From contig JALHHX010000110.1 in NCBI GenBank assembly GCA_022837245.1, forward strand, positions 1 to 7,166: DNA of 7,166 bases, read 5' to 3'. Within the stretch, counting starts at the first letter, position 1. Each line of letters opens with the position of its first letter. Origin of the DNA: Lentisphaerota bacterium. GTDB taxonomy: Bacteria; Verrucomicrobiota; Kiritimatiellia; RFP12; UBA3636. Position numbers and translations under genes: made by a program. The notes beneath the pieces are model-generated. The model had not been told where the DNA came from. It was given only the letters and a program-made list of their open reading frames with translations, and made no database searches. This document shows, in pieces, positions 1 through 7,071 of this stretch.

Positions 1-2331
1 GGCTGGAAAAGTACCGTAGCCACGGTTACCGAACTTTACAGCGGCCTGCGGTTGCTTTTCCTCACGCTCGGCGTGCAGCACTGCCCTGACTGCGGCGGCG
101 AAATTTCCCGCCAGACTCCAGAGCAGATCATGGAGCGAATTTTGGAGCGCCATGCCGGCAAGGATATAATGCTTCTCGCACGCCTCGTCTCCGGGCGCAA
201 GGGCGTTTACAAAGACTTGGCGGAATGGGCGGCAAAACGGGGGTGCAAATCGCTGCGCGTTGATGGCGAGTGGCGCGATACTAAACCGTGGGAATCGCTC
301 GACCGCTATAAAGAGCATAACATCGACTATCCCGTCGCGACAATCAGACCAACGGAGGCAGGCGCTAAGGATTTGTTGGCAGATATCAAGGCGGCCCTCG
401 ATCAAGGTAACGGACTCCTCCGCGTGCTGTCGCTCGGAGGTAAAAAGAGGGATCAAGAATATGTCGTATCCACCGCGCGCGTCTGCACGAATTGCGGGAC
501 TAGCTTCGAAGAGCCGGATCCGCGTCTGTTCTCGTTTAACTCTCACCGCGGCTATTGCCATGAATGCGACGGCTATGGCGTCGTGGCCGGACGGGGTAAA
601 GCCGCGCAACAGCTAGATAAAAATGAAATGCGAGGCCGCACGCTAAGCTTTGCCGATGTCGTGGGCGGCGACATAGAAGGCATCGGCTCCGCGGTGTGCC
701 CCGCCTGTGGCGGCAGTAGGCTCAACCCAGTTGCGCGCGCATTCCGTTTCCATGGAAAAGGTATACAAGAATACACTGCGATGACCATCTCCCAGAGTCT
801 TGCGCATTTCAGCAAAATTAAGCTTACCGTGCGCGAGAAGTCGATAGCATCGTCTATTATCGCAGACATACGCTCGCGCCTTGAATTTCTTGAAAAAGTC
901 GGGCTAGGCTACCTTACGCTTGACCGCGCAGTGCCCACACTTAGCGGCGGCGAGAGCCAGCGCATACGCCTCTCTTCACAGCTTGGCTCAAACCTCTGCG
1001 GCGTTTGCTATATACTTGATGAACCGACCATTGGCCTGCATCAACGCGATACCGAGATGTTGCTCGACACTCTCGACGGACTCCGCGACAAAGGCAACAC
1101 AGTGCTTGTGGTGGAGCACGACGACATGACCATGCGGCGCGCCGACTACATCGTCGACCTCGGCCCCGGTGCTGGTGCAGAGGGCGGCGAAGTCGTGGCA
1201 ACTGGATCGATTAAACAGATCATGAAATCCGAACGGTCTAAAACAGCGCGGTGTCTCAAGACTCCGATGGAACATCCGTTGAACGGGGGATATCGAGATT
1301 GTGTTAAAGCCGGACACCTGACTGTAAAAGACGCTCGTATGCACAACCTGCGCGGGATCGACCTTGAGTTCCCGCTTGAGCGTCTCACAGTTGTGACCGG
1401 CGTCAGCGGTTCAGGCAAATCCACGCTCGTGCGCGATGTTCTCCACGAAAGCATGAGGCCGCTCAACAAGCCGCGTGGCAAAGTGGAGCCGGTCGGATGC
1501 GCCGGAATCGTGGGCTTCGAGCCGATAAAACGCGTGTTGGAAGTCGACCAGACGCCGATAGGACGCACACCGCGTTCATGCCCGGCCACATATGTCGGTT
1601 TTTGGACAGATATACGCGGGCTATTCGCTTCAACGCCCGAGGCAAAGCTGCGCGGATACAGCGCCTCTCGGTTCTCCTTCAATATTGAAGGCGGACGCTG
1701 TCCCGAATGTCTGGGGCAGGGTGTCGTGCGCATCGAAATGGCGTTTCTGCCGGAGGTTGTGACGCCCTGCGAAACGTGCGCCGGGGCTCGGTTCAACCAA
1801 GACACTCTCAACGTAAAATACAACGGAAAATCGATTGCGGACGTCCTGTCAATGAGTGTTTCAGAGGCGCTTGGATTCTTCGAGCCGTTCCCGGCGATCC
1901 ACTATCCGCTTCAGTTGCTTGCGGATGTCGGCATGGGCTACATCTCGCTTGGTCAGCAAAGCGCCACATTGAGCGGTGGCGAGGCGCAGCGCATCAAGCT
2001 CGTGACCGAGCTCGCGCGTTGCACGCCACGTCCCGGCTTCAAGGCGCCCGCCACCCTTTACGTGCTGGACGAGCCCACGGTCGGGCTTCACATGGCAGAC
2101 GTCGCAAACCTTTTGACGGTAGTTCATCGACTCGTCGATGGCGGGCACACTGTCGTGATAATAGAGCACAATCCAGACGTCATCGCCGAAGCCGACTGGA
2201 TAATCGACCTCGGTCCCGAGGGTGGCGTTGGCGGCGGCTCGATTGTCGCCGCTGGTTCGCCGACATCCTTAGCCAAAAAGCCGCCCAAGAAATCCTATAC
2301 TGCGAAGTTTTTGTCTGAGATGCTGGGGTGA
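1..2331 (+). CDS. uvrA: UvrA, excinuclease ABC subunit A (5' end outside window)
   Basis: DNA damage-recognition ATPase of nucleotide excision repair; it scans DNA as a dimer and loads UvrB. The frame is open from base 1, where residues resembling the UvrA stretch 'RSTVGTxTE' are seen, so roughly 100 N-terminal residues with the first Walker A are missing; the internal ATG at 52 is not the start. Visible: zinc-module CxxC pairs at 82-93, 484-495/556-567 and 1699-1710/1768-1779, and a CPAC at 697-708. ABC signature I, LSGGESQR, begins at 940, and its Walker B ILDEP is at 1012-1026. Walker A of the second ATPase, GVSGSGKST, is at 1399-1425, signature II, LSGGEAQR, begins at 1969, and its catalytic Glu is at 2071. 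The segment between the second zinc module and CPAC is only about 43 residues, clearly shorter than in E. coli UvrA. The forms 'RTPRSCPATYVGFW' and 'DEPTVGLHMAD' recall a UvrA subfamily that can occur as a paralogue, so this may not be the only uvrA. All visible motifs are intact. Confidence 0.97.
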   Translation, partial: GWKSTVATVTELYSGLRLLFLTLGVQHCPDCGGEISRQTPEQIMERILERHAGKDIMLLARLVSGRKGVYKDLAEWAAKRGCKSLRVDGEWRDTKPWESLDRYKEHNIDYPVATIRPTEAGAKDLLADIKAALDQGNGLLRVLSLGGKKRDQEYVVSTARVCTNCGTSFEEPDPRLFSFNSHRGYCHECDGYGVVAGRGKAAQQLDKNEMRGRTLSFADVVGGDIEGIGSAVCPACGGSRLNPVARAFRFHGKGIQEYTAMTISQSLAHFSKIKLTVREKSIASSIIADIRSRLEFLEKVGLGYLTLDRAVPTLSGGESQRIRLSSQLGSNLCGVCYILDEPTIGLHQRDTEMLLDTLDGLRDKGNTVLVVEHDDMTMRRADYIVDLGPGAGAEGGEVVATGSIKQIMKSERSKTARCLKTPMEHPLNGGYRDCVKAGHLTVKDARMHNLRGIDLEFPLERLTVVTGVSGSGKSTLVRDVLHESMRPLNKPRGKVEPVGCAGIVGFEPIKRVLEVDQTPIGRTPRSCPATYVGFWTDIRGLFASTPEAKLRGYSASRFSFNIEGGRCPECLGQGVVRIEMAFLPEVVTPCETCAGARFNQDTLNVKYNGKSIADVLSMSVSEALGFFEPFPAIHYPLQLLADVGMGYISLGQQSATLSGGEAQRIKLVTELARCTPRPGFKAPATLYVLDEPTVGLHMADVANLLTVVHRLVDGGHTVVIIEHNPDVIAEADWIIDLGPEGGVGGGSIVAAGSPTSLAKKPPKKSYTAKFLSEMLG

Positions 2332-2364
2332 AGCCAAATTAAGGGGTTAGGTGCCAGGGGCTAT

Positions 2365-2410
2365 GTTTTCATGCGCGATACGCAAGCACGAAGTGCCGAT
2401 CGTGAAAAAC
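2365..2410. other. Imperfect inverted repeat, foldable into a three-way junction
   Basis: In the 173-base gap between uvrA and the hydrolase. Outer arms 2365-2373 and 2401-2410 pair (GTTTTCATG with CGTGAAAAAC) with one bulged A and one G-T wobble. Inside are two small hairpins, GCG-ATA-CGC (2375-2383) and GCAC-GAA-GTGC (2386-2396). No T-run follows, so it is not a standard terminator. It may be a REP-like palindrome, an RNA fold in the uvrA 3' UTR, or chance. The remainder of 2332-2504 shows no gene. Confidence 0.35.
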
Positions 2411-2504
2411 ACAAAAAATGGGGAATCTCCTGGAGTAGTGGAACAGTCTCCTTAAAGCTAGCGAAGCACTAATACAAACGATTACGTGGCGTCTCATTGT
2501 ATTT

Positions 2505-2533
2505 TTGACAAGTGATAGGGCTTTTGATAGCAT
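2505..2533 (+). promoter_or_regulatory. Sigma70-type promoter of the glycoside hydrolase gene
   Basis: A perfect -35 box TTGACA (2505-2510), a 17-base spacer and a -10 box TAGCAT (2528-2533) that keeps the first TA and last T of TATAAT. Transcription would begin near 2540, giving a leader of about 34 bases before the ATG at 2574. This shows the hydrolase can be transcribed independently of uvrA. No operator repeat is evident. Confidence 0.65.
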
Positions 2534-2558
2534 CGCGGCAATTCGAAAATTGAAAAAT

Positions 2559-2562
2559 GGAG
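2559..2562 (+). promoter_or_regulatory. Ribosome binding site that decides the hydrolase start
   Basis: GGAG lies 11 bases before the ATG at 2574. The frame is open further upstream to a TTG at 2505, but that TTG is the first half of the -35 box and would precede the transcript. The ATG at 2574 also begins a basic-then-hydrophobic export signal (MKRPLVGIL), which supports it as the true start. Confidence 0.6.
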
Positions 2563-2573
2563 ATCAATTAATC

Positions 2574-5309
2574 ATGAAACGACCTCTTGTTGGCATCCTG
2601 ACCACCGCCTGTTTGGCAGCGCATGGGGTCACGGATAATTCGGGCATCTTCGCGGCTTCGGCAGTAGTGGCTGGAGACGGTTCCATAAGCATCGACAAGC
2701 CCTTACTGAAGCTTTCTCCTGTTGTCATGGCTCATAACTGGAACACGATGGGAGCACATGCGAAAAAAGACGCCTCCGGCGGTGAGTCCGGCTTCAGGAT
2801 TTCCATTGATCAATCGAATTCCCTTGATGGCTCTCTAAAGGCTTCTATAGGTGATGATGGATCATTCAATGCGGATTTTGCGTTTACGTCGGATGCTGAA
2901 CTCGAGGTAAACACAGTATGTCTGACCACGTCGTTCAATTCAGGCCTTCTCGGCGGAGGCGTTTGGAATGCAGATGAGGCTTCCGGCGCATTCCCCGTGG
3001 AGAAGGCGGAGAAGCCAAGTATATTTTCCGGGGTTGTCACACGTCTTGCGATTACTTGGCCAGGTCAAAGTGTGGAAGACGTCGAATTCTTCTTCCCATC
3101 CCCAACACGCATACTTTTGCAGGACAACCGCGAATGGAACAGCAACTCATTCACGCTACGCATCAGTCCTGAATACACAAATCCGCTAAAGCGCGGCGCC
3201 TCGTTCAAGCTTAAGTTCAAAGTCAAGCTCCAGGGTCCGATGTCGCTTGTTGTTGACAAGCCTGTGACGATCACTGCAGGCGAGGAGTGGATTCCCCTTA
3301 AGCATAATCTCGAAATAGAGCCAGGATCTGCCTTGGATTTCTCCTTCATCAGGGAATGGCATGCGCCTGCTGGCAAGTATGGCCGTCTGGTTGCCACGAC
3401 AAACGGAGCTTTCGAATTCGCGGGAATGCCGGGTGTCGAGCAAAGATTTTACGGGAACAACCTTTGTTTCTCGGCAAATTATGTATCGGCTGAAGAGGCT
3501 GAAATCCTTGCCTCTCGATTACGGAGAATCGGATACAACGCTGTCCGCATCCATCATTACGACAACATCTTAATCGAAGGGTCGCCAGATAAAACGACTC
3601 TCAATCCCGAACGCCTTGATCAGCTTGACAGGCTGGTCGCGGCATTCATAAAGAACGGCGTTTACGTTAAGACCGATCTCTTTGTCTCCCGGGCTGTTCC
3701 TTGGCGCGTGATAGGTATCGACAGGGATGGCGACATTCCCATGAACGAGTTCAAATTGCTGTGCGCCGTAGAGCCCCGCGCTCTTGGCAACTGGAAAGAG
3801 TTCACTCGCCAGTTGATGCAGCATAAGAACCCATACACTGGACACACTTACGCCAGAGAGCCAGGCTTTGCATGGGTATCGTTCATCAACGAGGGGAATC
3901 TCGGAAACTTTGTCGAGGCGCAGACTAAACTTCCACAGGTCGATGTCAAATGGAAGGAATGGCTGCAGCGCAAACGTGCCGAGGACGCGGCATACAACGA
4001 CATCCCCGACACGGTGCCTGTGAACATCTACACAGATAATCCGCACAACAGCGCGTACCTCCAGTTCCTGAGCTGTCTGGAAGCGGAAATGTATTCGGCC
4101 ATGAGGGATTTCCTGCGCAATGAGCTTGGCTGCGACGCACTTTTCACAAACGCCAACGGATGGTCGCATCGTCTCAGCGATCAGGTTGTCCGCAAGGACA
4201 TGTATGATTTCGTGGACGACCATTTTTATGTGGACCATCCGAGATTTATTGAGAAGCCATGGAGGCTTCCAAGCCAGTCTCCAAACGATAATCCATTCAA
4301 AAATTCCGAGATGGGAATGCGTCCAAATGCTTTCCTGCGTCTGGAGGGTGTGCCGTTTACGATCTCAGAGTTCAACTACTCCGGCCCCGGTCGCTACCGT
4401 GGCGTGGGTGGAATTGTCACAGGCACAATAGGTGCTTTGCAGGATTGGGACGCGCTATGGCGCTTTACTTACAGCCACGATCGCGAGCATATGTTCAGTC
4501 CCACGCAAATGGGGTATTTTGATGTCGCTAATGATCCGCTCATGCTTGCGACGGAGCGCGCGTCAATCTGCATATTCCTGCGGGGCGATGCAGAGCCCCT
4601 CGCCAAAACTGTTACTATAAATGTTCCACGTGAAATCTCCACGCAGTTTACAGCCGATTTGCCCCGCCCGGCACCCGAATGGCTGGATGTGGGATGGAAG
4701 GCAAAAGTGCAAACGGCTGTTGACGCGCCTGACGCCGCACCCAATGAACTTGTGTTGCCGAAGGCTAAGGCGTACGGAGCCATTGGTGCCGCTGCGGCGC
4801 GGGCTTTTGTGGCAAACACCCAGTTTGGAGGCGGTGCGGTGCAGGTAGATGGGAAGTCTGGCAAATTCTCCATAAACACGCCCCGAACAGCCGGGGTGTT
4901 CTCCGAGGGAGGCACTGCAGACGCGGGGCTTCTTTCAGTCGACATCATGCAAGCTCCCGCCACTGTTTGGGTAAGCTCATTGGACGGCAAACCATGTTCC
5001 AAGAGTGATCGGATGCTGCTTACACACCTCACAGACGTGCAGAACACAAACATAAAGTACGGGGAATACGCCCGCCGCACGTTGTTGGATTGGGGGAGGA
5101 TTCCGCATCTTGCCCAGCGGGGTATAGCGCGTGTGGAACTCGCCGTGGAAAACCCGGATGAGATGTCCGTCTATGCTCTCGATACCGCAGGAAGACGGAC
5201 GAAAAAACTTGAATGCGACACTGCGGCTGGCCGCCTAATATTTACAGCCGACACCGCTGCCGTTCCCGGAGATGCCACACTCTCTTACGGGTTGATCCGG
5301 GAAAAATAG
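2574..5309 (+). CDS. Secreted clan GH-A glycoside hydrolase (cellulase-like, family unassigned)
   Basis: Predicted exported polysaccharide- or oligosaccharide-cleaving enzyme of 911 residues; substrate unknown. Layout (residues from the ATG at 2574): export signal 1-35, with K2-R3 and a modest hydrophobic core; a beta-rich N-terminal region to about 290; a TIM barrel from about 291 (RFYGNN) to about 690; and a beta-rich C-terminal domain to the end. Barrel motifs: RIHHYDN at 325-331; FINEGNLGNF with E440 as likely acid/base, in the Asn-Glu arrangement of clan GH-A; DDH at 548-550; and TISEFNY with E599 as likely nucleophile. Both carboxylates are present and the frame is unbroken, so it looks functional. 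The tail, with 'LLTHLTDVQNTNIKYGEYA', is of a kind I associate with large PVC-group hydrolases. Cys14 in LTTAC could be a poor lipobox, but a plain signal peptide cleaved near residue 31 is as likely. GH5 is the nearest familiar family; assignment within the clan is uncertain. Confidence 0.92.
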   Translation: MKRPLVGILTTACLAAHGVTDNSGIFAASAVVAGDGSISIDKPLLKLSPVVMAHNWNTMGAHAKKDASGGESGFRISIDQSNSLDGSLKASIGDDGSFNADFAFTSDAELEVNTVCLTTSFNSGLLGGGVWNADEASGAFPVEKAEKPSIFSGVVTRLAITWPGQSVEDVEFFFPSPTRILLQDNREWNSNSFTLRISPEYTNPLKRGASFKLKFKVKLQGPMSLVVDKPVTITAGEEWIPLKHNLEIEPGSALDFSFIREWHAPAGKYGRLVATTNGAFEFAGMPGVEQRFYGNNLCFSANYVSAEEAEILASRLRRIGYNAVRIHHYDNILIEGSPDKTTLNPERLDQLDRLVAAFIKNGVYVKTDLFVSRAVPWRVIGIDRDGDIPMNEFKLLCAVEPRALGNWKEFTRQLMQHKNPYTGHTYAREPGFAWVSFINEGNLGNFVEAQTKLPQVDVKWKEWLQRKRAEDAAYNDIPDTVPVNIYTDNPHNSAYLQFLSCLEAEMYSAMRDFLRNELGCDALFTNANGWSHRLSDQVVRKDMYDFVDDHFYVDHPRFIEKPWRLPSQSPNDNPFKNSEMGMRPNAFLRLEGVPFTISEFNYSGPGRYRGVGGIVTGTIGALQDWDALWRFTYSHDREHMFSPTQMGYFDVANDPLMLATERASICIFLRGDAEPLAKTVTINVPREISTQFTADLPRPAPEWLDVGWKAKVQTAVDAPDAAPNELVLPKAKAYGAIGAAAARAFVANTQFGGGAVQVDGKSGKFSINTPRTAGVFSEGGTADAGLLSVDIMQAPATVWVSSLDGKPCSKSDRMLLTHLTDVQNTNIKYGEYARRTLLDWGRIPHLAQRGIARVELAVENPDEMSVYALDTAGRRTKKLECDTAAGRLIFTADTAAVPGDATLSYGLIREK

Positions 5310-5324
5310 AGTGTACGACTCTTT

Positions 5325-5597
5325 GTGGTCAATATCTGCGGGTGTCTGGTCATTGGTATTCTTGCCGGTGTCTCTGAGCGCTACAATGTTTTGGGGCCCA
5401 ACACCCAGCTCTTTTTATTCACGGGGCTATTGGGCGGGTTCATCACATTTCCCTCCTTCGGTCAGGAGACGGTGTCTTTGCTACGACGCGGTTTTATGGG
5501 CGCAGCTGCGCTTTATGCCGGTGGTAGCTTCGTTCTTGGCTTGGGTGCTGTCTGTCTTGGCTTCAAAATCATCGCATGGCTCCCACGGCGATGCTAA
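5325..5597 (+). pseudogene. crcB: CrcB/Fluc fluoride channel, lacking the first membrane segment
   Basis: CrcB exports fluoride as a dual-topology dimer of four-helix subunits. The 90 codons shown (GTG at 5325) align with CrcB from about residue 35 to its end. The second helix carries the conserved Asn and Gly (VVNICGCLVIG). The third helix has the break and the two Phe-box residues (TGLLGGFITFPSFGQE), with Pro where Ser is usual. The fourth helix keeps the Gly-Ser turn (AGGSFVLGLG), and the C-terminus is of normal length. The first helix, with its Gly-rich and Arg motif, is absent: reading upstream in frame meets the hydrolase stop TAG after only five more codons (SVRLF). The coding context and lack of a ribosome binding site suggest a 5'-truncated remnant joined to the hydrolase gene by a rearrangement. 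A divergent short but functional protein cannot be excluded. No fluoride riboswitch is seen nearby. Confidence 0.7.
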
Positions 5598-5695
5598 ACA
5601 ATTAGTCATTCGAAAACGCACAAGAAGAACAAAGTGTGACTTTGAATCAAACTCGTTACGCGGGCTGGATTTTTGATTATGGGCTGAAAAGTTTT

Positions 5696-6094
5696 CTATT
5701 CGATAACGTCCATGTTCCATTCTTCTGCGTAGAAAGATACCCATTGGTTGCCTATTTGATGCAGCCAGACAGTCAGACAAATTCTTTCATGGTACCAAGA
5801 AAATAATTTAATCGGAATATCCTGCCCATTTAGGCTTTCAGCAGGGTGCATTGATAGGATCTTGGGGATAGGCTCGTGCCATGGTTCCGGTGATTGAGAC
5901 AAATGGCTTACTGTGTAAGTGAGAACAGTTTCTGGAGATCCAAATCGCTTTTCCAGCCTCGTTTCACTCACCCCTTCCAGTCGGTGGATTTCACGTTTGT
6001 AGAAGTTGCCTGACCGGCACGATGTCGTTAGCGTTGCAATAGCTAACAGACAACTGAAGATGGATGTTCCTGTGAAAAGTTTTTTGACACTCAT
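5696..6094 (-). CDS. Small predicted lipoprotein, function unknown
   Basis: A 132-residue protein with a typical lipoprotein signal: K4-K5, a hydrophobic stretch FSCLLAIATL, and Cys26 preceded by LTTS, a usable although not ideal lipobox. It should be anchored in a membrane facing the periplasm. The mature part includes 'VSETRLEKRFGSPETVLTY', which resembles the helix-turn and 'xxFGxP' pattern of SmpA/OmlA (BamE)-like small lipoproteins. It ends in alternating aromatic beta strands (LFSWYHERICLTVWLHQ, then QWVSFYAEEWN). I know similar short proteins from Verrucomicrobiota only as conserved hypotheticals, so no function is assigned. The start ATG (6094-6092) is chosen because it gives the signal peptide; the ribosome binding site is weak (GAG about 11 bases upstream). 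It is a single gene, convergent with the crcB remnant, and has its own promoter. No clear terminator is seen in the 98 bases between them. Confidence 0.82.
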   Translation of the reverse strand: MSVKKLFTGTSIFSCLLAIATLTTSCRSGNFYKREIHRLEGVSETRLEKRFGSPETVLTYTVSHLSQSPEPWHEPIPKILSMHPAESLNGQDIPIKLFSWYHERICLTVWLHQIGNQWVSFYAEEWNMDVIE

Positions 6095-6145
6095 TTGGTT
6101 TAGATCTCATCGTTGGAGATTACTTTGAACAGGTTTGTATTATGG

Positions 6146-6173
6146 ATTCTATCATAACAAATGTCACTTTCAA
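6146..6173 (-). promoter_or_regulatory. Sigma70-type promoter of the lipoprotein gene
   Basis: Read on the minus strand: -35 TTGAAA (6173-6168), 16-base spacer, -10 TAGAAT (6151-6146); each box matches the consensus at five of six positions. Transcription would start near 6139, giving a leader of about 45 bases before the ATG at 6094. It sits about 35-60 bases from the first recognisable codons of the divergent Nudix pseudogene. Confidence 0.6.
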
Positions 6174-6206
6174 ACGGTCTGATCTTACGAAAGGGGTTAT
6201 CTTGCC

Positions 6207-6673
6207 GATTATCGGGTTGAGGACTATGACCGGCCGTCCGTGACGTCGGATGTAGTGGGGATGGCGATTAGCGGAGCCACAGACAGTCAGATACATTCCA
6301 TACTGCTAATCCAGCGGGGGAAGGATCCGTTCAAGAACGCCTGGGCGCTGCCCGGCGGTTTTTGAAGTGCGACGAGACGGTTGAGCAGTGTGCACAACGC
6401 TAGCTATTTAAGGAGACGGGGCTGAGCGTCAGAGACCTATTGCTATTGGGTTGCCTCAGCACACGTGGTCCTGACCCGCGCGGTTAGATTATCTCCAATG
6501 GCCTTTCTCACGAACATTTCAAATAATGAGAACACCCCGCAATCTGGCGACGATGCTGTCGGTGCTCATTGGTTTAATTTCGAATATGCGCTTGACGGCG
6601 AGCACCCCCGCATGATGCTAAATTCTGGAAATAATGTAATTCATCATGCTTTAAAGGTGCTGCATCATGAGCC
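6207..6673 (+). pseudogene. Nudix hydrolase (ADP-ribose pyrophosphatase-like), frameshifted and nonsense-mutated
   Basis: Remnant of a roughly 150-residue Nudix hydrolase, a family that cleaves nucleoside diphosphates linked to another moiety. First part, frame of 6207: 'DYDRPSVTSDVVGMAISG' and 'ILLIQRGKDPFKNAWALPGG', ending in a TGA at 6363. Restoring one T in the T5 run at 6359-6363 moves to the next frame and reads the Nudix box GFLKCDETVEQCAQR, then TAG at 6401 where Glu is expected, then LFKETGL, in which Lys replaces another box Glu. The frame continues as 'LLLLGCLSTRGPDPRG', a second TAG at 6485 (probably from Trp TGG), then IIS. A one-base insertion near 6497 shifts it to the frame of 'MAFLTNISNNENTPQSGDDA' and 'HWFNFEYALDG', ending around HHALKVLHHE. 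The 'DPRG...IS' and 'GDDA..A.WF' patterns fit the ADP-ribose or NrtR-like Nudix branch; no C-terminal winged helix is seen. Two frameshifts, two stops and a damaged metal-binding box make it clearly non-functional. No start codon is evident. Confidence 0.9.
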
Positions 6674-7050
6674 GCGGACGAGGTTCAGAAGGGGTGAAGG
6701 TGCTGCACGAAGTCATCGATCTTACGCATTGCAGTTCAGTTGTCCGATCGGTCGTCGATAAGATGTCTTCTATACTGGAAGACCATGTTGGAGGCCGTCG
6801 AACGGCGCTGCATTCGTGCTATGAGACACGGGACGACGTAAACAACTCGGGTTGGGCCGTTTCAACCTTAGAGGCATCGCTCAGGGCTTTTCAGGCTGCG
6901 GAGACTTTCGAAGAGAGTCTGGTTGCAGCCGTCAACCTCGGAGGCTATGCTGATGGCATAGGCGCGGTCAACGGACAAATCGCCGGTGCCTTAAAACTTT
7001 TCTTTCATGGACCATTTGTGAGGATGAGTCTTTTCTTTCCAACATTTTGA
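6667..7050 (+). pseudogene. ADP-ribosylglycohydrolase, C-terminal remnant with altered metal site
   Basis: The 127-codon open frame carries only the C-terminal part of an ADP-ribosylglycohydrolase (DraG/ARH family), enzymes that remove ADP-ribose from proteins or other acceptors using a two-metal site. The core is clear: 'NNSGWAVSTLEASLRAF' (from 6841), 'ETFEESLVAAVNLGG', then YADGIGAVNGQIAGAL. The family normally has Asp-Ala-Asp-Thr-x-Gly-Ala here; the first Asp is Tyr (TAT at 6946) and the Thr is Gly, so two metal-site residues are lost. Residues after GQIAGAL do not resemble the family. The N-terminal half, with the first metal-binding motif, is absent; its place is taken by the Nudix pseudogene, whose end overlaps this frame's ATG. 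The upstream 'VVRSVVDKMSSIL' stretch may still be homologous. Probably neither start nor end is original. Confidence 0.78.
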
Positions 7051-7071
7051 TTGAGTCTGGCACTATTTTAA

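Noticed and set aside
1146..1823. Long minus-strand open frame inside uvrA
   Set aside because: It lies opposite well-conserved UvrA motifs and has no family features; shadow of a GC-rich gene.
2346..2352. GTTAGGT as an integron attC core (GTTRRRY)
   Set aside because: No matching RYYYAAC partner found upstream and no integrase; such 7-mers are common by chance.
2505..2573. TTG start 23 codons upstream for the hydrolase
   Set aside because: The TTG is part of the -35 box TTGACA; the ATG at 2574 has a ribosome binding site and begins the export signal.
3570..4238. Long minus-strand open frame inside the hydrolase
   Set aside because: It is antisense to the TIM barrel including E440; no signal, motif or promoter of its own.
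5308..5322. Hairpin AGAGT-GTACG-ACTCT as a terminator of the hydrolase gene
   Set aside because: Only five pairs, low GC and three T residues after it; too weak to call.
5630..5644. Hairpin CAAAGT-GTG-ACTTTG as a terminator between the convergent genes
   Set aside because: AT-rich six-pair stem with no T-run on either strand.
5311..5676. Plus-strand open frame overlapping crcB in another frame
   Set aside because: The frame starting at 5325 carries the CrcB motifs; this one has none.
6142..6243. Short frame from ATG 6142 as the start of the Nudix gene
   Set aside because: Different frame from the conserved Nudix residues, no family resemblance, and it overlaps the divergent promoter.
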